Source: Syntrophaceae bacterium UBA6109 (GTDB lineage Bacteria > Desulfobacterota > Syntrophia > Syntrophales > UBA6109). From it: a DNA stretch of 14,038 bases. Position numbers and translations under genes: made by a program. The DNA lies in contig DIWJ01000021.1 of NCBI GenBank assembly GCA_002428445.1, positions 1 to 14,038 on the forward strand, written 5' to 3'. Below, piece by piece: positions 5,901-13,800 of this stretch (position 1 is its first letter; every line of letters begins with the position of its first letter). The notes under the pieces were generated by a model that did no database searches, had not been told where the DNA came from, and saw only the letters and a list, made by a program, of their open reading frames with translations.

Positions 5901-8186
5901 TCAGTCGGCATTTCCCGTGAGCTGAAACGCGGCCCAGTAAAACGGGTGGGGATATTTGCTTCTCGTCTCCAGCATGGCCGACCGGAGGGCGGCGCGTTTG
6001 TCGGCATCTTTCAAACGGGAATAGAAGCCCGTCATCAGGTGCGAAGTCGCCAGATCGTCCACCTTCCACAGGCTCGTCACGATGGAACGGCTGCCCGCAT
6101 AGAGAAACCCTCGGGCCAATCCGACGATGTCATCGCCGCCGACGATCTTTCCCAATCCCGTCTCGCAGGCGCTCAGGGTCACAAGGTCGGCGGCAAGCGT
6201 CTTGGAGTAGAGTTTGTCGACCGTCAGCCTGCCGTCGTTTTCCGCATCCCCGGCGAGCAGGAGGGCGGAATTCAGGGGTTTGTCCGCATCGAATTCCCCG
6301 TGGGTCGCAAAATGGAGGTACCGAAACCCGCCGCCGTATTTGTTCAGGGCCGTTTCGGTCGCCTCCCGCCTCAGAAACACCTTCGATTGCGGCTGTGTCC
6401 GGGCGACGGCGACTGCTTCATTCTGCGCAAAGGCAAGATCCAGGCTCGGGTCTCCCAGGTCGGGGTTTCCAAAGGCCAGGATGCCGCCGGTCTTTGCGGG
6501 CTTCCGCTGCTGCATGTATTTCAACACGCCGGCGCTGGGGAGCATGCGGATGCTCCAGCGCTCGATGACGCGGCCGCTTTCGCCCCGCAGGGCATAGAAG
6601 GGAACGTGGTGCAGCATTCCATGAGCGACGATCATCAGCTTCGGGGTCTCCAGGAAGCGCTCCAGCGGTTTGACGAGCTTGCCGTACAGCCGTCCGGACG
6701 CCTCTTCTTCCTGCCCGTCGGTGGAAACGGCGCCGAGGGCTTTGCGGAACGCCCTGATGTCGTCCGCGAGCCTGCCGGTCTCCATGCGGACCGCCGAGAT
6801 CTGCCGCGATGTCAGGACGAATGCGTACAGATTGCTGTCCGTGAAGAAGTACTCCACCAGCGTTTCGTCCGACGGGATCAATTCCTGAATCTCTTCGACG
6901 GATATGGGGCGGACGCTCACCAGCGAGGCCAGTTCGCTCGTCTGTCCCGTCAGCTGTTCTTTGGTGCTGATCATCACACCCCGGGTGCTGTGTTTCCGGA
7001 AAGCGCCTTCCCGGACGAGAGATTCCGCTTCCGCTGTCGTTTGCGCGGCAAGCAGCGCCTGCACCCGGCGTTCGTCTTCGGACCGGGCGGCAAAATCCCG
7101 CTTCGACGCCAGCATGTCCACAAGGGCCCGCGCCTTGCTGCGTTCGACATACTCGAAAGCATGTTTGTCCATGCCCCGGGCGGACAGCGCCCCGATCAGG
7201 GTTTCATACACGGTCTGGCTCTTCCCGAAGAATCCGATCTTTGCGCTCTCCGTGGCGATGGTGGAGCGCTGGAGTTCGATCTCGTCCACCGCCTTGCGCA
7301 GCAGTTCGATGCCCTCGGCGTATCTTGCCTGCTTCAGGCGAATCGCGCCGAGATCGGCCAGGGAGAAATAGTACATGTCCGCGCTTTCCGAAATCCCAGG
7401 CATTTGGAGCAGCGTTGCATAGGCCTCTTCGGCGGCACGGACATTTCCCGATTCATAATGGGATTTCGCCGTGATGAAATTCATGGTGAGCCTGCTGTAC
7501 GAAAAACGGTGACCCGGCATGTCGCTCCACCATTTTCCGTCGAAGATGCCCTGGTTCAGATGACAGAGGGACAGGACCTCGTCATAGTTTTGAAGTGCGA
7601 AGGCGATGCGGATCTTCTGGAGCTGGCGATAGGGCTCAAAGACATAGCCGCGCAGGACGGACATGGAGTACCGATCCAGCTTGCCGAGCATCTCCCCTGC
7701 CTTTGCCCGGTTGCCGGAAGCGGCATAGGCAAGACCCAAGTCGCCGATAATGTCTATCCCGACGGCATCCATCCCCGTGAACATGGAAAAACCGCCCTCC
7801 TCGGCGAGGCGGTACGCCTTTTCCCCGTATTCGACCGCTTTCCTGAGATCTCCGGTGTCGAGATAGGCCTGGAGCTTGATGAGATAGGCCCTCGACTTGA
7901 GAAGGCTCGGCGTGAAAATCTGCCCGAGGGCGTTCACCGCGTTCTTGTCCCGGCGCTCCAGTTCATTGGCGCAGGAGAGAGACTTCTCGTATTTCCTCAT
8001 GGCGATGAAGGAGGGGCACAGATAGTACAGGTCGATGCTGTTCAGCGTCTGGATTCCCTCCCGGGTGTCGAAATCCCTGATCATGGCGGCATGGTCGCCC
8101 CTGGCATAGTATTGCTGGGACTTGCTCATGCACCCGCCGAGAGTGAAGGAAGCCATCAGGATGAAGAGCAGCATTTTCTTCGGCAT
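5901..8186 (-). CDS. TPR-CHAT domain lipoprotein (caspase-like peptidase)
   Basis: This 761-residue protein starts with a signal sequence ending in the lipobox TLGGC (Cys19), so it is predicted to be membrane-anchored outside the cytoplasm. TPR-like helical repeats fill about residues 50-350, for example KSRAYLIKLQAYLDTGDLRK (97-116) and the LADLGAIRLKQARYAEGIEL segment (277-296). A C-terminal CHAT domain spans about 425-758, with AHGMLHHVPFYALRG (521-535), the catalytic-type histidine in HFATHGEFD (His629), and the catalytic-type cysteine in LSACETGLG (Cys674). Both residues are intact, so proteolytic activity is plausible. CHAT proteins are caspase/separase relatives. The start at 8186 is chosen because the signal and lipobox begin there; its ribosome binding site is weak. 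It is the first of four genes and is preceded by a good promoter. Confidence 0.9.
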   Translation of the reverse strand: MPKKMLLFILMASFTLGGCMSKSQQYYARGDHAAMIRDFDTREGIQTLNSIDLYYLCPSFIAMRKYEKSLSCANELERRDKNAVNALGQIFTPSLLKSRAYLIKLQAYLDTGDLRKAVEYGEKAYRLAEEGGFSMFTGMDAVGIDIIGDLGLAYAASGNRAKAGEMLGKLDRYSMSVLRGYVFEPYRQLQKIRIAFALQNYDEVLSLCHLNQGIFDGKWWSDMPGHRFSYSRLTMNFITAKSHYESGNVRAAEEAYATLLQMPGISESADMYYFSLADLGAIRLKQARYAEGIELLRKAVDEIELQRSTIATESAKIGFFGKSQTVYETLIGALSARGMDKHAFEYVERSKARALVDMLASKRDFAARSEDERRVQALLAAQTTAEAESLVREGAFRKHSTRGVMISTKEQLTGQTSELASLVSVRPISVEEIQELIPSDETLVEYFFTDSNLYAFVLTSRQISAVRMETGRLADDIRAFRKALGAVSTDGQEEEASGRLYGKLVKPLERFLETPKLMIVAHGMLHHVPFYALRGESGRVIERWSIRMLPSAGVLKYMQQRKPAKTGGILAFGNPDLGDPSLDLAFAQNEAVAVARTQPQSKVFLRREATETALNKYGGGFRYLHFATHGEFDADKPLNSALLLAGDAENDGRLTVDKLYSKTLAADLVTLSACETGLGKIVGGDDIVGLARGFLYAGSRSIVTSLWKVDDLATSHLMTGFYSRLKDADKRAALRSAMLETRSKYPHPFYWAAFQLTGNAD

Positions 8187-8234
8187 GGAGGGTTCCCGCG
8201 GCCGTTCTCGAAGCGATCCGAATTCCCGGAGAGA

Positions 8235-8263
8235 ACTATACGAAGAAACGGCTTTCCCGTCAA
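8235..8263 (-). promoter_or_regulatory. Sigma70-like promoter for the CHAT gene cluster
   Basis: On the minus strand, TTGACG (8263-8258) and TATAGT (8240-8235) are separated by exactly 17 bp. The expected transcription start, near 8228, leaves a leader of about 40 nt before the ATG at 8186. This supports 8186 over the more distal in-frame start at 8378, which would lie upstream of the promoter. Confidence 0.7.
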
Positions 8264-8393
8264 TGAAACAGCGCCCGGGGATGCGGGCGTCCTTCAGACG
8301 TCGCGACGGGCATTTCCGTCCGGACCTGTCCCCGCGGGGCCATAGAGGAATACAGGCGGACGAACCGATGGTATCCACCTGCCTGAACCGAGC

Positions 8394-8433
8394 TTGACAT
8401 TCCGTGGAAATCAGGGCATGTCAGGCGCCTGCT
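8394..8433 (+). promoter_or_regulatory. Candidate MFS promoter/operator with motif shared with the regulator gene
   Basis: TTGACA (8394-8399) is followed by CATG (8417-8420) and AGGCGCCTGCT (8423-8433), containing the perfect palindrome CAGGCGCCTG (8422-8431). The same 11-mer, CATG and TTGACA occur upstream of the GntR gene at 409-432. The hexamer 17 bp from the TTGACA is CATGTC, a poor -10. A further dyad, ATGTC (8418-8422) with GACAT (8445-8449), spans the palindrome. Binding by the regulator is an inference. Confidence 0.4.
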
Positions 8434-8482
8434 GTTTTTGGCAGGACATATCTTGATCCGATATTATCCGGGGAAGGAAGAC

Positions 8483-9748
8483 ATGCAGATCGTTGGTGCG
8501 GAAGGCTTGCCCGCAATGGCGGCAAAGAATTCCCGTTATGGCTGGGTAATCGTCGGAACGTTGTGGCTGGTTCACGTCCTGAACTTCATGAACTTCTCCA
8601 GCTTCGGCATCCTGGCGCCGCTCATCAAGGAAGATCTCCAGATCTCGTCGTTTCAGATCGGATTCCTGATATCCGCCCTTTCGGTCGGGGCTGCAATCTT
8701 CCAGATGCCGGCGGGGCTGGTCGTCGATTTCGTCGGCGTGCGCCGGATGCTGACTCTGGCGGTCATCGGCATCGGGCTTTTCCTCGTTTTGTTTTCCCAG
8801 GCTCCTTCATTCCCGGTCGCCTTGGCGATCCTCGTGGTCTATGGCGGCATAAACGGCATCATCGGCCCGGGAGCGAGCAAGTGCATCCTCGACTGGTTTC
8901 CCGCAGTGGGCCGGGCCACAGCCATGGGGATCAAACAGACGGGCGTCAACTTCGGAGGGATTCTTGCCGGGCTGATTCTGCCGGCGATCCTGATTCTCTT
9001 TTCCTGGCGCCAGGGCCTTTTTGCGATCGGGTTGGTCGAAGTGGCCGCGGCAATCCCGATCTACTTGCTGCTTCGGGAATCGCCGGTCCGGTTGAAGGCT
9101 CCCGCAACGTCGTCCCTTGCGTGGGGGAAAATCGTACGGATGGCTTTGCAGCGGGATATGCTGATTCTGGAGGGCATCGGCTTCTGCTTCCTGGCGAGCC
9201 AGTTCTGTTTTTCCACGTACCTGATCCTTTTTCTGACTCAGGAGATGAAATACCCCCTTGCCCGGGCAGGGCAATATTTCGCCCTGTCTTTCTTCGCCGG
9301 TGCCGCCGCCCGCGTCCTCTGGAGTCTGGCGAGTGATTATCTTTTTTCCGGGCGACGAAAGGGGATTCTGGTTTTCATTACCCTGGTCCTGTTTCTTTCT
9401 TCACTTGTGTTGGGCTTGATCTCTTTCTTCCCCGTCTTCTCGCCGCTTCTGATCATTGCCATTCTCGCCTTTGGCATCAGCGGGATCGGATGGAATGCCA
9501 TCTATCTGACGATCCTGGGCGAAGCGGTCGACAGGGAATCGACTGCGCTTGCAACCGGTATCTGCTATGGATTCGGTTCTCTGGGGAGCTTAATAGCCCC
9601 CCCACTATTCGGCTTTTTGGTGGATCGGACGGCCATGTATGGCTGGTCCTGGCTCTTCCTGACCATCTGCGCGGGGACCATCATGGTTCTTCTGGGTTTC
9701 TACCGGGAGAAATCGGCCGGGAGCGAAAAAGCGGGGCTACCTTGCTGA
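8483..9748 (+). CDS. Major facilitator superfamily transporter
   Basis: This is a 421-residue inner-membrane protein with about 12 hydrophobic segments in two halves. The loop between segments 2 and 3 carries the MFS motif A variant GLVVDFVGVRRML. A degenerate counterpart in the second half reads ARVLWSLASDYLFSGRRKG. The first helix starts at RYGWVIVGTLWLVHVLNF. Overall it resembles the anion/organic-acid type MFS carriers (ACS or oxalate/formate-like), and proximity to citrate lyase and a carboxylate lyase suggests a di- or tricarboxylate substrate, though sequence alone does not set this. The ATG at 8483 follows GGGGAAGGAAG and is preferred over TTG at 8438. It is divergent from the CHAT cluster and converges on the MoaE-like gene with only 29 nt between stop codons. 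Confidence 0.9.
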   Translation: MQIVGAEGLPAMAAKNSRYGWVIVGTLWLVHVLNFMNFSSFGILAPLIKEDLQISSFQIGFLISALSVGAAIFQMPAGLVVDFVGVRRMLTLAVIGIGLFLVLFSQAPSFPVALAILVVYGGINGIIGPGASKCILDWFPAVGRATAMGIKQTGVNFGGILAGLILPAILILFSWRQGLFAIGLVEVAAAIPIYLLLRESPVRLKAPATSSLAWGKIVRMALQRDMLILEGIGFCFLASQFCFSTYLILFLTQEMKYPLARAGQYFALSFFAGAAARVLWSLASDYLFSGRRKGILVFITLVLFLSSLVLGLISFFPVFSPLLIIAILAFGISGIGWNAIYLTILGEAVDRESTALATGICYGFGSLGSLIAPPLFGFLVDRTAMYGWSWLFLTICAGTIMVLLGFYREKSAGSEKAGLPC

Positions 9749-9777
9749 TCCCGTTTCCGCGCACCTGCGGGCGGACT

Positions 9778-10693
<916 letters not shown>

Positions 10694-10707
10694 AACCGCT
10701 TCCTCCT

Positions 10708-10733
10708 GCCGGCACGATCCGCCGGCACGATCC
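10708..10733 (+). repeat. Perfect 13-bp tandem duplication
   Basis: GCCGGCACGATCC is repeated exactly at 10708-10720 and 10721-10733, ending 3 bp before the citD -35 box. Its placement suggests either an operator for a dimeric or tandem-binding regulator or a slippage duplication. It is not found upstream of the other genes in the window. Confidence 0.7.
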
Positions 10734-10736
10734 CGA

Positions 10737-10765
10737 TTGACAGCAGCCATTGTCTTGCCTATACT
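10737..10765 (+). promoter_or_regulatory. citD: Near-consensus sigma70 promoter of citDEF
   Basis: TTGACA (10737-10742), a 17-bp spacer and TATACT (10760-10765) form one of the best promoters in the window. The start of transcription should fall around 10771-10773, about 45 nt before the citD ATG. Confidence 0.8.
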
Positions 10766-10770
10766 CACGT

Positions 10771-10786
10771 TCCCCCGCGAGGGGGA
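10771..10786 (+). promoter_or_regulatory. Hairpin with GNRA tetraloop at the 5' end of the citDEF mRNA
   Basis: TCCCCC (10771-10776) pairs with GGGGGA (10781-10786) around a GCGA loop. Because it begins at the predicted transcription start, it would form a 5'-terminal stem that can protect mRNA from 5'-dependent decay. It could also act in early termination, but no U-run follows. Confidence 0.6.
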
Positions 10787-10816
10787 GATCTTGTCTGAAA
10801 TGAAGGAGATGAAGTC

Positions 10817-11092
10817 ATGCAACCCAAAGTCCCGGCTCAAGCGGGAACCCTCGAATCCAGCGACGCCCTGGTCCTTGTCGAGCCTGTCGCGGCGGGCGCC
10901 GGCAGGCAGATTGAACTGGAATCGAACGTAATGACGCAGTACGGCAGGCACATCCGGCGGCAGGTGGCGGCGATGCTGGATCAGCTGTCCGTCGCGGACG
11001 TGCGGATGATCATCAAGGACAAAGGGGCGCTGGATGCCACCATCCGGGCCCGCGTCGAAACGGCGATCCGTCGATCGTCTCAGGCGGCATAA
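10817..11092 (+). CDS. citD: Citrate lyase acyl carrier protein (gamma subunit)
   Basis: This 91-residue protein carries the prosthetic group (phosphoribosyl-dephospho-CoA) of citrate lyase. Its N-terminus has the family signature AGTLESSDALV with Ser14 in the position modified in characterised CitD. The C-terminal KDKGALDATIRARVETAI is also typical. It is slightly shorter than the E. coli protein at the C-terminus. AAGGAG lies 8 nt before the ATG. It opens the citD-citE-citF operon, with an 11-nt gap to citE. Confidence 0.95.
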   Translation: MQPKVPAQAGTLESSDALVLVEPVAAGAGRQIELESNVMTQYGRHIRRQVAAMLDQLSVADVRMIIKDKGALDATIRARVETAIRRSSQAA

Positions 11093-11103
11093 GGAGGCGA
11101 TCG

Positions 11104-11988
11104 ATGGCGAAGACACGAAAACGGCGGAGCATGCTGTATATCCCCGGGAACAACGCGGCCATGATTCAACAGGGCGGCGTCTACGGGGCGGACGGTATCC
11201 TCCTGGATCTCGAAGACTCCATCGCCCCCGGCGAAAAGGACGCGGCGCGCATCCTCCTCAAGCACACCATTCCCGTCGTGAACTTCTACGGCGCGGAAGT
11301 GGCCGTGCGGATCAACCATCCGGATACCCCCTTCGGGCACGACGACATCCGGGAGATCGTGCCGATCCAGCCCGACGCCCTGCGCGTGCCGAAGATCGAA
11401 TCGGCCGATGACGTCCTGCGCGTCATCGGGCTGATCGAGGAAACCGAAACCGCGCACGGCCTTCCCCACGACAAACTGACGGTCCAGGCGATGATCGAAA
11501 CGGCCGTCGGCGTGGAAAACGCCCTTTCGATCGCCAAGGCCTCGCCGCGGGTCTCCTCGATCACGATCGGCGGGCAGGATCTCGCCGCCGATATGGGCAT
11601 TTCCCTGGACAAGGACAGCTGCGGCATCGACTATGCCAGCCGGCGGATCGTCATGGCCGCCAAGGCCGCCCGCATCGAGGCGATGGATACCGTCTTCGTC
11701 GACGTCGACGATGAAGAGGGGCTGCGCGCGGCGACACAACGGGCAAAGGAGATCGGTTTCACGGGAAAGGCGGCCATCAATCCGCGCCAGATCGAGGTCA
11801 TCAACGAGGTCTTCACCCCGACCGAACAGGAAATCGCCAAGGCAATCGACGTCGTTTCGGCCTTCAATCGCCACAAAGCCGCCGGCGTCGGCGTATTTGC
11901 GCTCCACGGCAAGATGGTGGACGCGCCCGTGGTCGCCCGGGCGCTGCATGTGCTGGACTTGGCCGATATCGCCCCGGAAACGCTGTAA
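11104..11988 (+). CDS. citE: Citrate lyase beta subunit (citryl-ACP lyase)
   Basis: This 294-residue cytoplasmic enzyme of the HpcH/HpaI aldolase superfamily (TIM barrel) cleaves citryl-ACP to acetyl-ACP and oxaloacetate. Visible landmarks are RRSMLYIPGNN (7-17), LLDLEDSIAP (33-42), the substrate and metal site AVRINHPDTPFGHDD (67-81, Arg69), MIETAVGVENA (130-140, Glu132 as metal ligand), and ITIGGQDLAADMG (153-165, Asp159 as metal ligand). Length and motifs fit an intact CitE rather than a CitE-like malyl-CoA lyase, and the citD and citF neighbours confirm it. The start is set by AAGGAGG overlapping the citD stop. The gap to citF is 23 nt. Confidence 0.96.
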   Translation: MAKTRKRRSMLYIPGNNAAMIQQGGVYGADGILLDLEDSIAPGEKDAARILLKHTIPVVNFYGAEVAVRINHPDTPFGHDDIREIVPIQPDALRVPKIESADDVLRVIGLIEETETAHGLPHDKLTVQAMIETAVGVENALSIAKASPRVSSITIGGQDLAADMGISLDKDSCGIDYASRRIVMAAKAARIEAMDTVFVDVDDEEGLRAATQRAKEIGFTGKAAINPRQIEVINEVFTPTEQEIAKAIDVVSAFNRHKAAGVGVFALHGKMVDAPVVARALHVLDLADIAPETL

Positions 11989-12011
11989 GAAAGCCGTAAA
12001 GAGAGGACGTC

Positions 12012-13574
12012 ATGAAAACGAGCATCGGAACGGAGATTCCGGAATTCATAGAAAAGAAAAAGGGCCGGGGGAGGTTGAAACCCTTTGAAGGCGCCTGGAC
12101 GCGGCTTCAGAAAGGCTGGATGGACGAACCGACGGTCTCGCTGCCGACCAAGGCCAAGATGCCGCACGTCTCCAAGATGGAGAAGGACCTGAAGACGGCG
12201 ATCGAAAAAACAAACCCCCGCGACGGCATGACCGTTTCGTTTCATCACCACCTGCGCAACGGGGATGCGATCGTGAACCTGACGATCGACATCCTCGCTG
12301 AACTGGGGATCAGGAACATCACCCTGGCCGCCTCGTCGCTGACGAGCGTCCATCGCCACCTCATTCCCTACCTGGAGGACGGCACGATCACGGAGATCTG
12401 GACGTCCGGCATGCGGGACGAACTGGGCACGGCGGTCTCCATGGGCAAGCTGGCCTACCGCGCCGTGATCCACTCCCACGGCGGACGGGCCCGGGCCATC
12501 CGGACGGGGGAATTGAGCATCGACCTCGCGGTGCTGGCCGCGTCGGCGGCGGACGAGGAAGGAAACGCCACCGGCTGCCAGGGCCCCTCGGCCTTCGGCT
12601 CGATGGGCTACGCGATCATGGATTCCCGCTACGCGAAGCAGGTGATCGTCGTCACGGACAACATCGTCCCCTACCCCTGCATCCCCGTTTCCATCGAGCA
12701 GACGAACGTCGATTACGTCGTGAAGGTGGACAGCCTGGGCGACGTCGGGAAGATTGCATCGGGAACGACACGCATCACGAAAAAACCTCTCGACCTGCGC
12801 CTGGCGAGCCTCTGCGCAAAGGTCATCGAACACTCCGGATTCATGGAAAACGGTTTTTCCTTTCAGGTCGGGGCGGGCGGCGCTTCGCTGGCGGCGGCCA
12901 AGTATGTCAACGAGACCATGAAGAAACGCGGCATCAGGGGCAGTTTCCTCCTGGGCGGCGTGACCTCCTATGTCGTCGAACTGATGGAGCACGGGCTCTT
13001 CGAGAGCGTCTTCGACGTCCAGTCCTTCGACGCGGCCGTCAGCACGTCGCTGCTCAACAACAGCAAGCACATCGAGATCTCGTCCGACATGTACGCCAAT
13101 CCCTTCAACTGCGGCAGCATGATCAACAAGCTGGATGTCGTGGTCCTGGGGGCGCTGGCCGTCGACGTGAATTTCAACGTGAACGTGATCACCGGCTCGG
13201 AAGGCACGATCATGGGCGCCTCCGGCGGCCACTGCGACACCGCCGCGGGCGCGAAGCTGGCGGTGGTGGTGTGCCCCTCGTTCCGGGGCCGCATCCCCTC
13301 AATCAAGCGGAACGTGCACCACGTCGTCACTCCCGGGGAGTCGGTTCACGTCATCGTGACCGAACGCGGCATCTGCGTCAACCCCGCGTACAAAGACCTG
13401 GAGGAACGCCTGAGAAAGGCCGGGCTTCTCATCCGCGACATTCACGACCTTCACGACAAGGTGGACAAGCTGACGGGGATCCCCGATCCCATCGAATACA
13501 CCGACCGGGTCGTGGCGGTGATCGAATACCGCGACGGCACGACGATCGACGTGGTGCGGCAGATCAAGGCTTGA
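12012..13574 (+). CDS. citF: Citrate lyase alpha subunit (citrate:acetyl-ACP transferase)
   Basis: This 520-residue cytoplasmic protein of the CoA-transferase fold swaps acetyl for citryl on the CitD carrier. Recognisable features include FHHHLRNGD (77-85), the DEEGNATGCQGPSAFGSMGY segment (181-200), a Gly-rich VGAGGASLAAAKYV stretch, and the late GASGGHCDTAAGAKLAVVV and VTERGICVNP blocks of the family. The length matches characterised CitF (about 510). GAGAGGA is about 5 nt before the ATG. It ends the visible operon. No citC (ligase), citX or citG (prosthetic group synthesis and transfer) follows; repeats and an IS110 element do. The related enzyme citramalate lyase has the same three subunits, so citramalate as substrate is possible. 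Confidence 0.95.
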   Translation: MKTSIGTEIPEFIEKKKGRGRLKPFEGAWTRLQKGWMDEPTVSLPTKAKMPHVSKMEKDLKTAIEKTNPRDGMTVSFHHHLRNGDAIVNLTIDILAELGIRNITLAASSLTSVHRHLIPYLEDGTITEIWTSGMRDELGTAVSMGKLAYRAVIHSHGGRARAIRTGELSIDLAVLAASAADEEGNATGCQGPSAFGSMGYAIMDSRYAKQVIVVTDNIVPYPCIPVSIEQTNVDYVVKVDSLGDVGKIASGTTRITKKPLDLRLASLCAKVIEHSGFMENGFSFQVGAGGASLAAAKYVNETMKKRGIRGSFLLGGVTSYVVELMEHGLFESVFDVQSFDAAVSTSLLNNSKHIEISSDMYANPFNCGSMINKLDVVVLGALAVDVNFNVNVITGSEGTIMGASGGHCDTAAGAKLAVVVCPSFRGRIPSIKRNVHHVVTPGESVHVIVTERGICVNPAYKDLEERLRKAGLLIRDIHDLHDKVDKLTGIPDPIEYTDRVVAVIEYRDGTTIDVVRQIKA

Positions 13575-13583
13575 CCATTTCTC

Positions 13584-13614
13584 CGTCATTGCGGGGCGAA
13601 GCCGAAGCAATCTC
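13584..13614 (+). repeat. Dispersed repeat of the CGTCATTGCGGGGCGAAGCC type
   Basis: CGTCATTGCGGGGCGAAGCC continuing into GAAGCAATCTC resembles a well-known family of intergenic repeats in Desulfobacterota and related genomes (general form GTCATTGCGAGCGAAGCGAAGCAATC). It starts 10 nt after the citF stop and is distinct from the neighbouring GTCATTCCCGC family. Only one copy is in the window, so assignment relies on recollection. Confidence 0.55.
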
Positions 13615-13618
13615 TTCT

Positions 13619-13707
13619 TGTCATTCCCGCGAAAGCGGGAATCTAGGAATTTAGGTTATTGTCTTCTCCGTTTTGGAGAATGCAGAGCGCTGGGTCCCCG
13701 CTTTCGC
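13619..13707. repeat. REP-like composite palindrome interrupted by the IS110 element
   Basis: The left arm begins TGTCATTCCCGCGAAAGCGG (13619) and runs to 13646; within it ATTCCCGC-GAAA-GCGGGAAT (13623-13642) is a perfect 8-bp stem with a GNRA loop. The right arm, GCGCTGGGTCCCCGCTTTCGC (13687-13707), is its inverted partner but stops abruptly. The expected continuation GGGGATGACA is replaced by AGGTCCTATG. A third hairpin, TTCTCC-GTTTT-GGAGAA (13664-13680), lies in the centre. Together these may stabilise or terminate the citDEF transcript. Confidence 0.75.
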
Positions 13708-13731
13708 AGGTCCTATGATTGAAAAAAAGAA

Positions 13732-13800
13732 GGCAAGTCTCCCTTTTCGACGGTATAGTTTTTGTGCCGCAAAAACGCTACCTAAAGAAGGAGGCTTGCC
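13732..13800 (+). promoter_or_regulatory. Structured leader sequestering the transposase ribosome binding site
   Basis: GGCAAGTCTCC (13732-13742) can pair along its full length with GGAGGCTTGCC (13790-13800), with one G-U pair, and after one mismatch TTTT (13744-13747) pairs with AAGA (13785-13788, one G-U). The right strand contains the Shine-Dalgarno AAGGAGG (13788-13794), ending directly at the ATG. Inside the loop is a second hairpin, GTTTTTG-TGCCG-CAAAAAC (13758-13776). A transcript entering from outside would fold and block translation. One starting inside the loop would not. Such control is known for IS10 and IS200; here it is inferred. Confidence 0.65.

Noticed and set aside
5688..8345. 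Very long open frame (885 codons) on the plus strand
   Set aside because: It lies antisense to the CHAT gene, has no recognisable domain, and is explained by high GC and codon bias of the true gene.
8438..8467. TTGGCA-18-TATTAT as the MFS promoter
   Set aside because: Good hexamers, but transcription would start about 10 nt before the ATG, within the ribosome binding site, so it is unlikely to be the main promoter.
8438..8482. TTG start at 8438 for the MFS gene
   Set aside because: ATG at 8483 has GGGGAAGGAAG at proper distance; the extra 15 residues add nothing typical of MFS proteins.
11631..13232. 533-codon open frame on the minus strand
   Set aside because: Antisense to citE/citF; His/Arg/Asp-rich composition typical of a shadow frame, with no family motifs.
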